Notes under the pieces: generated by a model
What the model was told of the DNA's origin: nothing
Seen by the model: only the letters and a program-made list of their open reading frames with translations
The model's database searches: none
Translations under genes and position numbers: made by a program
Assembly (NCBI GenBank): GCA_001795115.1
Contig: MGNI01000084.1
Coordinates: forward strand, 1 to 6,175
Direction of reading: 5' to 3'
DNA from: Chloroflexi bacterium RBG_16_48_8
Lineage (GTDB): Bacteria > Chloroflexota > Anaerolineae > Anaerolineales > E44-bin32
DNA length: 6,175 nt
Shown here: in pieces, positions 1-6,175 of the stretch
How positions within the stretch are numbered: the stretch's first letter is position 1
Layout: the number at the start of each line of letters is the position of its first letter

Positions 1-826
1 GGCGAGAGCTATCCATTTTAGGAAGGTCCAAACCTGTTGTGGCGCTCTGAGGGGGAATGCGATTGTTTCCTAATAGAGCGGCTACTTCGGCCGGTATGGG
101 TCGGCTTATCGTTCCTGTGAGAAGTTCAGGCCATAAGTTTTTATAGGGATGATCCTGACCAAGTATCTTCTGAGAGATGTGACCAGCTGGATCATCACCA
201 GCGATTTTATGAAGCTGTTCGACGCCTCGGCTAATCTCTCCCTGAATCATGAGGTCCATCGCTAAAAGCAGTCGAAAATACAGACATCTAGGCCAGCGAT
301 CATGACCGGATCGGGCGTAGGATAAGGCTTCCTCTTTCTTATTGGCTGCGGAATAAGCCTTAACCAGAATATATGTTGGCAGAGTGAAGTCTGGATCCGA
401 CTCAAGTGCCCGAAGCAATTGCGATATCGCCCTTCTATGATTCCCTTTTTCCATGGCTTCAAGGGCACGATCCAAAGCCCGAACCCAAGAGGGGATGCCT
501 TCATCCCCCAACTCGATCCTTTGTAGGAGATAGAAAAGGGTTTTGTAGATATTAGCCCGTTGCGTATCTCTTATGGCACTGTATGCGGAGTAGATCAATT
601 TGTATGCTTCTGTGAATTCTGGATTGATCTCAATCAAATCCAGTAACCGCATTATTGCCTTTTGGTGTAATCCATCTTCAACTTCTGATTTTGCGAGCAG
701 CCATAGGAACTCACTGTCATTAGGCCAGATCGATAGCCAGTCGGCTGCGACAGAGCGAGCGTAGTCAAATCGATTGGCGATCATGGAAGTACGAATAAGA
801 TTAATGAAGGTTGAACGTTCCATCAT
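1..826 (-). CDS. TPR-type helical repeat protein, N-terminal 275 residues (3' end beyond window)
   Basis: This reading frame stays open from an ATG at 826 to the left edge, so the C-terminus is missing. The start overlaps the stop of the giant TPR gene as ATGA. A second in-frame ATG follows directly at 823, but a GGTGG site at 834-838 lies 7 bases before the first ATG, so I prefer 826. The protein begins MMERSTFINL and shows TPR-like units at residues 37-70 and, in strict 34-residue phase, 114-147, 148-181 and 182-215, with typical small residues at position 20 and Pro near position 32 (INPE, SDPDF, RWPRC, DDPAG). Residues 71-113 are helical but irregular. From about residue 223 the repeats stop and a Pro-containing stretch follows (RPIPAEVAALLGNN, then RIPPQSATTG), which may be a linker to another domain off the window. 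There is no signal peptide or membrane segment in the visible part. Function is unknown; a cytoplasmic partner of the upstream TPR protein is an inference from the overlap. Confidence 0.88.
   Translation of the reverse strand, partial: MMERSTFINLIRTSMIANRFDYARSVAADWLSIWPNDSEFLWLLAKSEVEDGLHQKAIMRLLDLIEINPEFTEAYKLIYSAYSAIRDTQRANIYKTLFYLLQRIELGDEGIPSWVRALDRALEAMEKGNHRRAISQLLRALESDPDFTLPTYILVKAYSAANKKEEALSYARSGHDRWPRCLYFRLLLAMDLMIQGEISRGVEQLHKIAGDDPAGHISQKILGQDHPYKNLWPELLTGTISRPIPAEVAALLGNNRIPPQSATTGLDLPKMDSSR
182..487 (-). repeat. Three phased TPR-like units in the downstream protein (residues 114-215)
   Basis: Residues 114-147, 148-181 and 182-215 form three consecutive 34-residue units. The first two are good TPR matches (KGNHRRAISQLLRALESDP; NKKEEALSYARSGHDRWP); the third (QGEISRGVEQLHKIAGDDP) has Gly at position 20 in place of Ala. 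One more unit lies apart at residues 37-70 (nucleotides 617-718). Confidence 0.75.
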
Positions 827-3800
827 GTTGACACCACCGCTTGTTGGATTCCACCATGCACCAATTCAAGTGCGCGTACTGCTGCAAGTTGATGATGAGA
901 ATCTGGATTATTTGGTTCAAGTTCCACGGCTTTGCTCAGCATTAATGCTGCTTCGGCATAGGATTTTAAATTCTTTAGAACCAGACCAGCCCGGAAATAG
1001 GCATTAGCGAATTGAGCATCTATCGACAGTGCTCTTTGATAGGCATCTAGCGCGTCGCTGTACTGGCGCCGATCTTCATAAAGCTGTCCAAGCTCATGAA
1101 GAACTTGAGCATTGGTTGGATCTAATCGTTCCAGTCGAGAAAGCTCATCCAGGGCTCGATCAAGCTGCCCAGACTTTCGTGTCAGGTGTCCAAGCATTAG
1201 ACGGAAACTTAGGTTGTTTGGAGCAAGCTTGACCGCTTTACTGGCGGCTTCCTGTGCTTGCAGGAAATCATTTGCAATTTCGCATACTTCCGCATAGGCT
1301 GCCCATATTCTTTCATTGTCTGGATATTCTTCGATCAGCTTATTGGTTTGAGCTACTGCATCAGCTACGCGTCCAGCTTGTGCTAGCAGGCGTACACGGG
1401 CTAAATGGACTGGGACGGGATCAGAGGCTTTAGACAAGGCCAATTCATAACTTGAGATTGCCTTTTCATATTTCCCTTGTTTAGAGAAGATTTCACCCGC
1501 TGCAATGAGGGTCTCGGGATCTTCGGGCATGATCCGAAGCGCGGCACGTACTTTCTCCATCGCAGTCTTTGAATTCCCACATGCAAGGGCAGCCCGTGCT
1601 GCACCAACCATACAGGGAACATCGGAGGGGGAGAGGGAACATGCTCGCTCAAAATATTTCTCAGCAATTTCCGCGTTTCCCATTGCCAAAGCTATCGATC
1701 CGGCCTCATACCAAGTTCGAGCATGGGAAGGGTTGTTTTTCACCGCTTGGCTAAAACGTGCATAAGCTTGAGAAAGGTGGCCGGTATCACGCAAGGCACG
1801 GGCCAAACTCAGGTTGTAGATCTGGTTATTTGGGGCTAATTCAGCTGCTTCTTGGAAGTGAGGCAAAGCTGAATCCAGATCCTTCTCTTCAAGATACTGT
1901 AAGCCAAGTCGATAATGCCAACTATGTTCCTCAGGCCAGGCGACTAAGGCAGCATTGATGAGACGCTTCGCATCCTCCGTCTTTCCATCTTCAAATAAGA
2001 CCAATGCCTCTAAATATTGACCCATAGGCTTGTAGAGGGGCTTTTCTTGCGCAGCTCGGAACGCCTCCCGCGCTAATGTCTGTCTATTCAGTCTTCTGTG
2101 GCAAAGTCCTGTGATGAAATCGAATAAATCGCCCTCTAAGTTGAAGTCATCTCGCAGGGCGATCAGTTTCAATGCCTCTGCTGGCAGCTCCAAACGAAGC
2201 TTTGTTAGTGCCATTGCCTCTAACGTCTCACCCGAAAGATCTGCCCTCATGTAGGATCGGTCTTGCAGCAGAGGATCTATGAGGTCCTGGTTGGTAAGGA
2301 ATTTAGAGCGATAAATTAGTTGATCTACTCGCTCTTTTTTCAAAGGGAGGAGTGAAGCAGTGGAAAGAAGCTCTTGGATCTTAATAAGATTTTCTGGGTC
2401 AGTGAGCGAATAGTGTGGACCATGAAAGATTACTTCCGCCTCTGAATAGATTTGTTTGACTTCCATCGCACGAAGCCGTATGTGAGCTTCCGTGATCAAT
2501 CGTTCATGATCCTCCTCAATATCATCATTGGACGAGAGCACATCCAATGCGTCCGACCATCGATTCAGGCGTAAAGCTGTTTGGGATAGAAGCACCCTGC
2601 TTCGTGTATCCAGATTTGGATGCTGAAAACCTTGTTGTAGGGATGAGCTGGCGCGACTTACATCGCCAGACAGGACGGATGCAATTGCAGCAATGGCGAA
2701 CCACATTGCCGGGAACTGATCTTCCACGATGATAGTGTCAAGTACTTCCAATGCTTTATCAGGGAGGTTGCGACGAACGAGACAATCAGCAGTTGTAAGG
2801 AGGACATCCGTCCGTTTGGGAGCGTAACGGATGACTTCCGTCAAGATGTTAAAAGCCTCTTCTGCGGCACTCACATCCATCGCAACCTGTGCCGCATGCA
2901 AAGCGATTTCAATATCCTCAGGATATTGGCTGATGGCTTTATGGAAAAGGGTCAAGCCAGCATCCACATTACCCTGGGCGATGTAAGCGTTAGCTAATAC
3001 TTCGATGGTTGAGGTGTCGCTTGGGTCGAGTTTCAGAATCCGCTGCCAAAGATCGATAGCAGATGAATGTTGATTCGTGGCCCAGTAAGCCTGGGCAGTT
3101 TTTGCTAAAGCTTGTTTATCTTGAGGATCCAAAGCGCTAATATGCTCCCAAACTTCAATGGCAGACTCGTAATCACCAGCTTCTTCAGCTACAGATGCAA
3201 GCTGTTTCAAAAGGTCGATAGAGTCGGGTTTTAGATTCAAGGCGCGCTCTAATAAGTGCCTGGCAGATGATAATTCTTTCATCTGATGAAAGACTTTTGC
3301 TGATTGCCCCAGGATCTGAGGGTCATTGCGATTCAGTCGCAGTGCTTCCGAGAGAGCACTACGAGATTGAACTCGATTTCCAACAATAAGTGCATTTTCA
3401 GCATAGTCAATCCATGCTTGAGGATCTTCAGGAGTGAGATCCACGGATTTTTTCAGGGCATGCATTGCGGGTGCCCAGGTTTTTAATTGGGAGGCAATTT
3501 TTGAAATTTGCTTGAGAGCGTAACGATTAGCAGGCTCGATTTTCAAAGCTTGTTCAATGGTTTTCAAGGCCTCTAATTCATTGCCAGATTGCAGGTATAC
3601 CTGGGAGAGCGTCAGGAGCACATCGATCGAGTTGGGGGAGCGCAGTCGTACCTCTTCTAAATTAGACGTTGCCAGTTGGATTTGATCGGTTGCCGATGCA
3701 GTTCGAGCGATTCCAAGTTTTGTCTCCAGGTAAAGCTCAGGATCCTTTTGAATGAAATTCTTTGCACTGGTTTGGTAACATTCTAATGCAGCCAGTGGAT

Positions 3801-5961
3801 TCCCATTCATTTCGTCGATCTGCCCCTGTAAGAACAGGATTAAATGTTCAGTAGAACCTTTTGATCTCGCCTGGTCAAGATGCTGTTTTGCGATTCGAGC
3901 GAAATCCTGATCAATCTGCTCACGGGCAGCCTTTACTGTAATTTTGGCTGCGTATAAATGTGCTTCTGCTGGCGCGGCCTCAGGTACATTTCTCATCGAT
4001 CGAGAAGCAGCCAATGGATTACCCAGCCCCTCGAAGGTTTTTGCTAAGCCCTGCAATCCCTGCCATAGGAAAGGTTTCTGTGCGACTGCCTCTTCCAAAA
4101 TAGGAAGAGCTTCAGTGAAACGCCCCATTTCATTAAGAAGAGAACCATACTTGAGCTGGTATTCATAGACCTTTGGTGCAGCTTGATATGCCCTCTCAGC
4201 GATTTCCAGGGCCTCAGTGTTACGACCTTGTTTCTCCAGCCACATAGCATATGCGTGCAGCAGATCTGCATTCTCGGGGATAAGTTGAATGGCACTAGCC
4301 AAGGTCTTGCCAGCAGCTTCCAGATCATCTCCTTGCTCCTGGCACTCAGCCAATGCTATCCATACACCCGGTTCATCAGGAAATTCCTGGGTTGCTTTAT
4401 CCAAAAGCTTCAAGGCCTCTTCCAATTCCCCATTTGCAGCCAAGGCTCTGCCCATCAATACCTGTCCCAAAGCGGATTGTGGTTCATGATTCAGGAAGCT
4501 TTGGGCTACATCCATGGCTAGATCTATAAAACCGGCCTCTAAGGCACACTGCGCAACATGTGATAGTGCAAGCGGGTTCTCCTCCGCTAAATCTTGCCAA
4601 TGGGCAAGGGCTTCAACTGGATGTCCAGATTCCTGGAGGCTTGACGCCAGGATTTGACGTATCAGAGCTGAATGAGGAGACAACGCGAATGCGAGAGAGG
4701 CGTACTCTGAAGCTTTTTTAGGGTCTCCGCCCTGATTGAGAAGATCAGCAAGGTCTGTTAAAGCATCTGGATTCCCTGAGGATTTCTCTACTCTGTTCGT
4801 CGCAACTTTGATTGCAGAGGGGATATCTCCCTCTTCTCTTAAGAGATCAATCAATCGGAGTATCCAGATGGGGTTTTCAAGTGGATTCAGGAGAGCTTCA
4901 TGGATGGCGGTTTGGAGAAAGCTTCTTGCCCTATCTGCCTCCCCAACGCCCATCAATGCAGTAAATGATGCAATTCTCTCTGCCAATGTCTGTGGTTCGG
5001 AGGACAGGATCTCCATCGCTTCTGTGTTCTTGCCTTCCTTGGAAAGGAGAAGGGCGAGATTGGCACAGCGTTCAGGTGAGTTCTGGAGGGCGATGGCTTG
5101 CTGTCTTGCTTCCAATTCCATCTCCGGCATAGAGAAGGCATGCGAGATTGAAGCTTTGTGATCTTGAAGCTGTGCTGCAAACTCGATGGATAATTCCTCT
5201 GCACGATCAAGACAATCCGTGGCGAGTTGAGTATAACCATGGAGATGCGCCAGCATGGAGAGTGAGAGTTGCGAGTCAGGCGAATGCTCTGGAAGGTAGG
5301 ATGGCTCAAGAATCTCTGGTTTTTGAGCCATCACGCCCATTAGTTCAGGTTCACGGGAGGAAAGGGTGAGGAATAGTTTATGGCGAGGAAAGCTTCTTGT
5401 GACTTCAAGCAGGATCGGAATAGCTTGTTCATAAGTGTGGTTCGCCAAGAGGATGTTCAGAGCTAAGATGGATGCTTTGTCCCAATCTTGGACGATCAAG
5501 GATTGGAGTAATTCCTTGCTATTCTCTAAATATGGCCAGGCGCAAGCAAGGGGTGACTTCCATCGTTCAAAATTCAACAATAATTCATCGAGGAGATCTG
5601 GATGAATGGATGAAGTTATAACCTGCTGAAGGCTTTTCGTTAGATGAACCAAATCATCCATATCCCTACCAGCAATAGAAACGGCTTCGCTCTCTTTTCG
5701 GAGGTTTGCGAGTTGTTCTTCAAAGGACTCCTCTGGTGCATCGCTGTTTTCTTGATTTTGGGAATTCCCCATTTTCCTCACAAGGTGGGCTGGTAGAAGC
5801 GTTGCCTCTGCATTTTCATCGAGGACACCATCCAGAAATTCTGGATCATGCAACTGCTCCCATGCTTCCGGAACCCGCAGCAACTTTCTGATGACCTCGG
5901 TCAAATCCCCTGGAGAAAGCCAATTTCCCAACCTGGCTAGTATCTCTGCATTCGTCAGCAT
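823..5961 (-). CDS. Giant tetratricopeptide-repeat scaffold protein (about 1712 aa)
   Basis: One uninterrupted frame encodes about 1712 residues. An in-frame TTG at 5973 would add four residues, but the ATG at 5961 has GAGG six bases upstream, whereas the AAGG before the TTG abuts it, so ATG is chosen. Numbering from that ATG, residues 1-396 are helical with no family I recognise, including an acidic, Gln/Asn-rich linker near 65-82. Three blocks of phased 34-residue TPR units follow: about 398-666, 779-1084 (nine units) and 1312-1685 (eleven units). Units show the TPR signature: large residue at 4, Gly/Ala at 8, Ala at 20 and 27, Pro near 32, as in the unit starting ARTWYEAGSIALAMGNAEIA. There is no signal peptide, membrane segment or catalytic domain (no glycosyltransferase, kinase or peptidase motif), so it is probably a cytoplasmic protein-binding scaffold. 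TPR folds bind peptides or proteins in their concave groove; the partner here is unknown. It lies 16 bases after a membrane-protein gene and overlaps another TPR gene. The TPR call is firm; any specific role is not. Confidence 0.95.
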   Translation of the reverse strand: MLTNAEILARLGNWLSPGDLTEVIRKLLRVPEAWEQLHDPEFLDGVLDENAEATLLPAHLVRKMGNSQNQENSDAPEESFEEQLANLRKESEAVSIAGRDMDDLVHLTKSLQQVITSSIHPDLLDELLLNFERWKSPLACAWPYLENSKELLQSLIVQDWDKASILALNILLANHTYEQAIPILLEVTRSFPRHKLFLTLSSREPELMGVMAQKPEILEPSYLPEHSPDSQLSLSMLAHLHGYTQLATDCLDRAEELSIEFAAQLQDHKASISHAFSMPEMELEARQQAIALQNSPERCANLALLLSKEGKNTEAMEILSSEPQTLAERIASFTALMGVGEADRARSFLQTAIHEALLNPLENPIWILRLIDLLREEGDIPSAIKVATNRVEKSSGNPDALTDLADLLNQGGDPKKASEYASLAFALSPHSALIRQILASSLQESGHPVEALAHWQDLAEENPLALSHVAQCALEAGFIDLAMDVAQSFLNHEPQSALGQVLMGRALAANGELEEALKLLDKATQEFPDEPGVWIALAECQEQGDDLEAAGKTLASAIQLIPENADLLHAYAMWLEKQGRNTEALEIAERAYQAAPKVYEYQLKYGSLLNEMGRFTEALPILEEAVAQKPFLWQGLQGLAKTFEGLGNPLAASRSMRNVPEAAPAEAHLYAAKITVKAAREQIDQDFARIAKQHLDQARSKGSTEHLILFLQGQIDEMNGNPLAALECYQTSAKNFIQKDPELYLETKLGIARTASATDQIQLATSNLEEVRLRSPNSIDVLLTLSQVYLQSGNELEALKTIEQALKIEPANRYALKQISKIASQLKTWAPAMHALKKSVDLTPEDPQAWIDYAENALIVGNRVQSRSALSEALRLNRNDPQILGQSAKVFHQMKELSSARHLLERALNLKPDSIDLLKQLASVAEEAGDYESAIEVWEHISALDPQDKQALAKTAQAYWATNQHSSAIDLWQRILKLDPSDTSTIEVLANAYIAQGNVDAGLTLFHKAISQYPEDIEIALHAAQVAMDVSAAEEAFNILTEVIRYAPKRTDVLLTTADCLVRRNLPDKALEVLDTIIVEDQFPAMWFAIAAIASVLSGDVSRASSSLQQGFQHPNLDTRSRVLLSQTALRLNRWSDALDVLSSNDDIEEDHERLITEAHIRLRAMEVKQIYSEAEVIFHGPHYSLTDPENLIKIQELLSTASLLPLKKERVDQLIYRSKFLTNQDLIDPLLQDRSYMRADLSGETLEAMALTKLRLELPAEALKLIALRDDFNLEGDLFDFITGLCHRRLNRQTLAREAFRAAQEKPLYKPMGQYLEALVLFEDGKTEDAKRLINAALVAWPEEHSWHYRLGLQYLEEKDLDSALPHFQEAAELAPNNQIYNLSLARALRDTGHLSQAYARFSQAVKNNPSHARTWYEAGSIALAMGNAEIAEKYFERACSLSPSDVPCMVGAARAALACGNSKTAMEKVRAALRIMPEDPETLIAAGEIFSKQGKYEKAISSYELALSKASDPVPVHLARVRLLAQAGRVADAVAQTNKLIEEYPDNERIWAAYAEVCEIANDFLQAQEAASKAVKLAPNNLSFRLMLGHLTRKSGQLDRALDELSRLERLDPTNAQVLHELGQLYEDRRQYSDALDAYQRALSIDAQFANAYFRAGLVLKNLKSYAEAALMLSKAVELEPNNPDSHHQLAAVRALELVHGGIQQAVVST
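834..838 (-). promoter_or_regulatory. Weak ribosome binding site of the downstream TPR gene, inside the giant gene
   Basis: GGTGG lies seven bases before the ATG at 826, within the last codons of the giant TPR gene. It is a partial match to a Shine-Dalgarno sequence. With the ATGA overlap, it fits a start used mainly by ribosomes that finish the upstream gene. Confidence 0.4.
907..2028 (-). repeat. TPR block 3 (residues 1312-1685), eleven units
   Basis: Eleven units of exactly 34 residues follow one another with no insertion or deletion, the cleanest repeat block of the window. The unit starts are residues 1312, 1346, 1380, 1414, 1448, 1482, 1516, 1550, 1584, 1618 and 1652. Consensus positions are well kept: Trp/Tyr/Leu at 4, Gly/Ala at 8, Ala at 20, aromatic or Leu at 24, Ala at 27, Pro at 32 (ELAPNN, SLSPSD, KLAPNN, ELEPNN). 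Eleven units exceed the seven to eight that make one TPR superhelical turn. A capping helix (PDSHHQLAAVRALELV) and a short tail close the protein. Confidence 0.92.
2029..2613 (-). other. Irregular helical segment between TPR blocks 2 and 3 (residues 1117-1311)
   Basis: The 34-residue phase is lost for about 195 residues. The segment is more charged, with an acidic stretch (SSNDDIEEDHERLI) and a region rich in basic and aromatic residues (EVIFHGPHYSLTDPENL; LKKERVDQLIYRSKFL). Scattered TPR-like helices return near its end (LNRQTLAREAFRAAQ). It may be a hinge, a degenerate repeat stretch or an inserted helical domain. No known motif is visible. Confidence 0.5.
2710..3627 (-). repeat. TPR block 2 (residues 779-1084), nine units
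   Basis: Nine units of exactly 34 residues run from residue 779 to 1084 without an indel. Cores include SGNELEALKTIEQALKIEP, AGDYESAIEVWEHISALDP and NQHSSAIDLWQRILKLDP. The consecutive units ending ALDPQD and KLDPSD match the TPR consensus most closely. The ninth unit (1051-1084) is weaker, having lost the position-32 Pro. Before the block, residues 667-778 are helical and only loosely repeat-like. Confidence 0.87.
3964..4770 (-). repeat. TPR block 1 (residues 398-666)
   Basis: The block holds one 34-residue unit (398-431), two slightly short units of 32 and 33 residues (432-496), and then five consecutive 34-residue units (497-530, 531-564, 565-598, 599-632, 633-666). Typical cores are NGELEEALKLL, QGRNTEALEIA and MGRFTEALPIL, each placing Ala at position 20. 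The repeats are visible in protein only and have diverged too far to be obvious DNA repeats, so they are old duplications. Confidence 0.85.
4774..5961 (-). other. N-terminal non-canonical region of the giant TPR protein (residues 1-396)
   Basis: This part lacks the regular 34-residue phase. Residues from about 4 to 60 look like a small helical domain with conserved-looking hydrophobics and Trp (RLGNWLSPGDLTEVIRKLL, PEAWEQL). A charged linker of about 20 residues follows, then a long helical stretch (about 90-390) in which occasional TPR-like turns appear (ANHTYEQAIPILLEVTRSFP; SKEGKNTEAMEILSSEP) without a stable period. It may be degenerate TPR or another alpha-solenoid. I cannot assign a named domain. 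Confidence 0.6.
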
Positions 5962-5967
5962 TCCACG

Positions 5968-5971
5968 CCTC
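5968..5971 (-). promoter_or_regulatory. Ribosome binding site of the giant TPR gene
   Basis: GAGG lies six bases before the ATG at 5961. This site decides the start: it favours the ATG over the in-frame TTG at 5973, whose only nearby purine run (AAGG, 5974-5977) touches the codon with no spacer. Confidence 0.6.
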
Positions 5972-5977
5972 AACCTT

Positions 5978-6175
5978 CTAGATAGCTATGGGGCTAATTC
6001 TCGATACGATCCAATAAGCGGCTATAATCATGACCAGCCCGAAGAGGATTAAAACGACGCCCACGCCACTGGCAGTTCGAACCAATTGATTGATGGCATC
6101 GATCAGGCTTGAGGCGCTGCTCACCAAGCCTGTTACCTCTTGAGCGATACCTTTATGACCTAAGCGAGCTGTATG
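5978..6175 (-). CDS. Small membrane protein, C-terminal 65 residues (5' end beyond window)
   Basis: The frame is open from the right edge to a TAG at 5978-5980, giving 65 residues of a C-terminus; the start lies outside. The first part is polar and probably helical (KGIAQEVTGLVSSSASLIDA, then INQLVRT). One strongly hydrophobic segment follows at about fragment residues 38-58 (VGVVLILFGLVMIIAAYWIV), and the protein ends soon after with SRISPIAI. That is the layout of a tail-anchored or single-span membrane protein, though earlier spans outside the window cannot be excluded. The stop is 16 bases before the ATG of the giant TPR gene on the same strand, so the two are probably cotranscribed. I do not recognise the family. 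Support for coding is the hydrophobic segment, the frame staying open to the edge, and operon spacing; other minus-strand frames here contain stops. Confidence 0.72.
   Translation of the reverse strand, partial: HTARLGHKGIAQEVTGLVSSASSLIDAINQLVRTASGVGVVLILFGLVMIIAAYWIVSRISPIAI

Noticed and set aside
262..504. Minus-strand open frame of 80 codons
   Set aside because: It is an out-of-frame shadow of the downstream TPR gene, which stays open through the whole region and shows phased repeats.
4183..4521. Plus-strand open frame of 112 codons, Leu/Ser/Gln-rich
   Set aside because: It is antisense to TPR block 1 and overlaps a second plus-strand frame there. Both are products of the repeat's codon pattern, not genes.
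907..4770. Possible O-GlcNAc transferase-like protein, Sel1-type repeat protein or pentatricopeptide protein
   Set aside because: No glycosyltransferase domain follows the repeats. The unit length is a steady 34 residues with TPR spacing (Ala 20, Pro 32), not the longer Sel1 unit or the 35-residue pentatricopeptide unit.
4736..5161. Plus-strand open frame of 141 codons
   Set aside because: It lies wholly antisense to the giant TPR gene. Its product has no recognisable domain and reads like the reverse complement of Ala/Leu/Glu-rich helices, with no convincing ribosome site.
4953..5309. Minus-strand open frame of 118 codons
   Set aside because: It is out of frame within the giant gene, with a composition (many His, Arg, Ser, Pro) unlike a real helical protein.
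823..5961. Frameshift or fusion of several smaller TPR genes
   Set aside because: The frame is uninterrupted for over 1700 codons. The irregular segments between the blocks still read as plausible helical protein and do not show out-of-frame continuation.

Overview
The window is fully coding on the minus strand and looks like an interior slice of one operon. Three genes read right to left with almost no space between them: the C-terminal end of a small protein with one membrane segment (5978-6175, cut by the right edge), a very large tetratricopeptide-repeat (TPR) protein of about 1712 residues (823-5961), and the N-terminal 275 residues of a second TPR-type protein (1-826, cut by the left edge). 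The gap between the first two genes is 16 bases. The second and third genes overlap by four bases (ATGA). I see no RNA gene, mobile element, CRISPR array, promoter or terminator, and no non-coding stretch longer than those 16 bases.

The giant protein has no recognisable catalytic domain, signal peptide or membrane segment. It is built from helical repeats in three well-phased blocks (residues about 398-666, 779-1084 and 1312-1685). Before the first block is a roughly 400-residue helical N-terminal region that I do not recognise, and the blocks are separated by irregular helical stretches. The last block is eleven consecutive 34-residue TPR units with no insertion or deletion. The short downstream overlap suggests that the giant protein and the next TPR protein are translated together and may act together. 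The upstream membrane protein is a candidate anchor or partner. All of this points to a protein-protein interaction scaffold, but nothing in the window shows what it binds.

The organism is a bacterium: compact operon, 4-base overlap and Shine-Dalgarno-like sites. Base composition is near half GC with no strong codon skew. Very long TPR proteins in unannotated operons are common in environmental phyla such as Chloroflexota (Anaerolineae), Planctomycetota and deltaproteobacterial lineages. Anaerolineae is my weak first guess from general impression; no marker gene here settles it.
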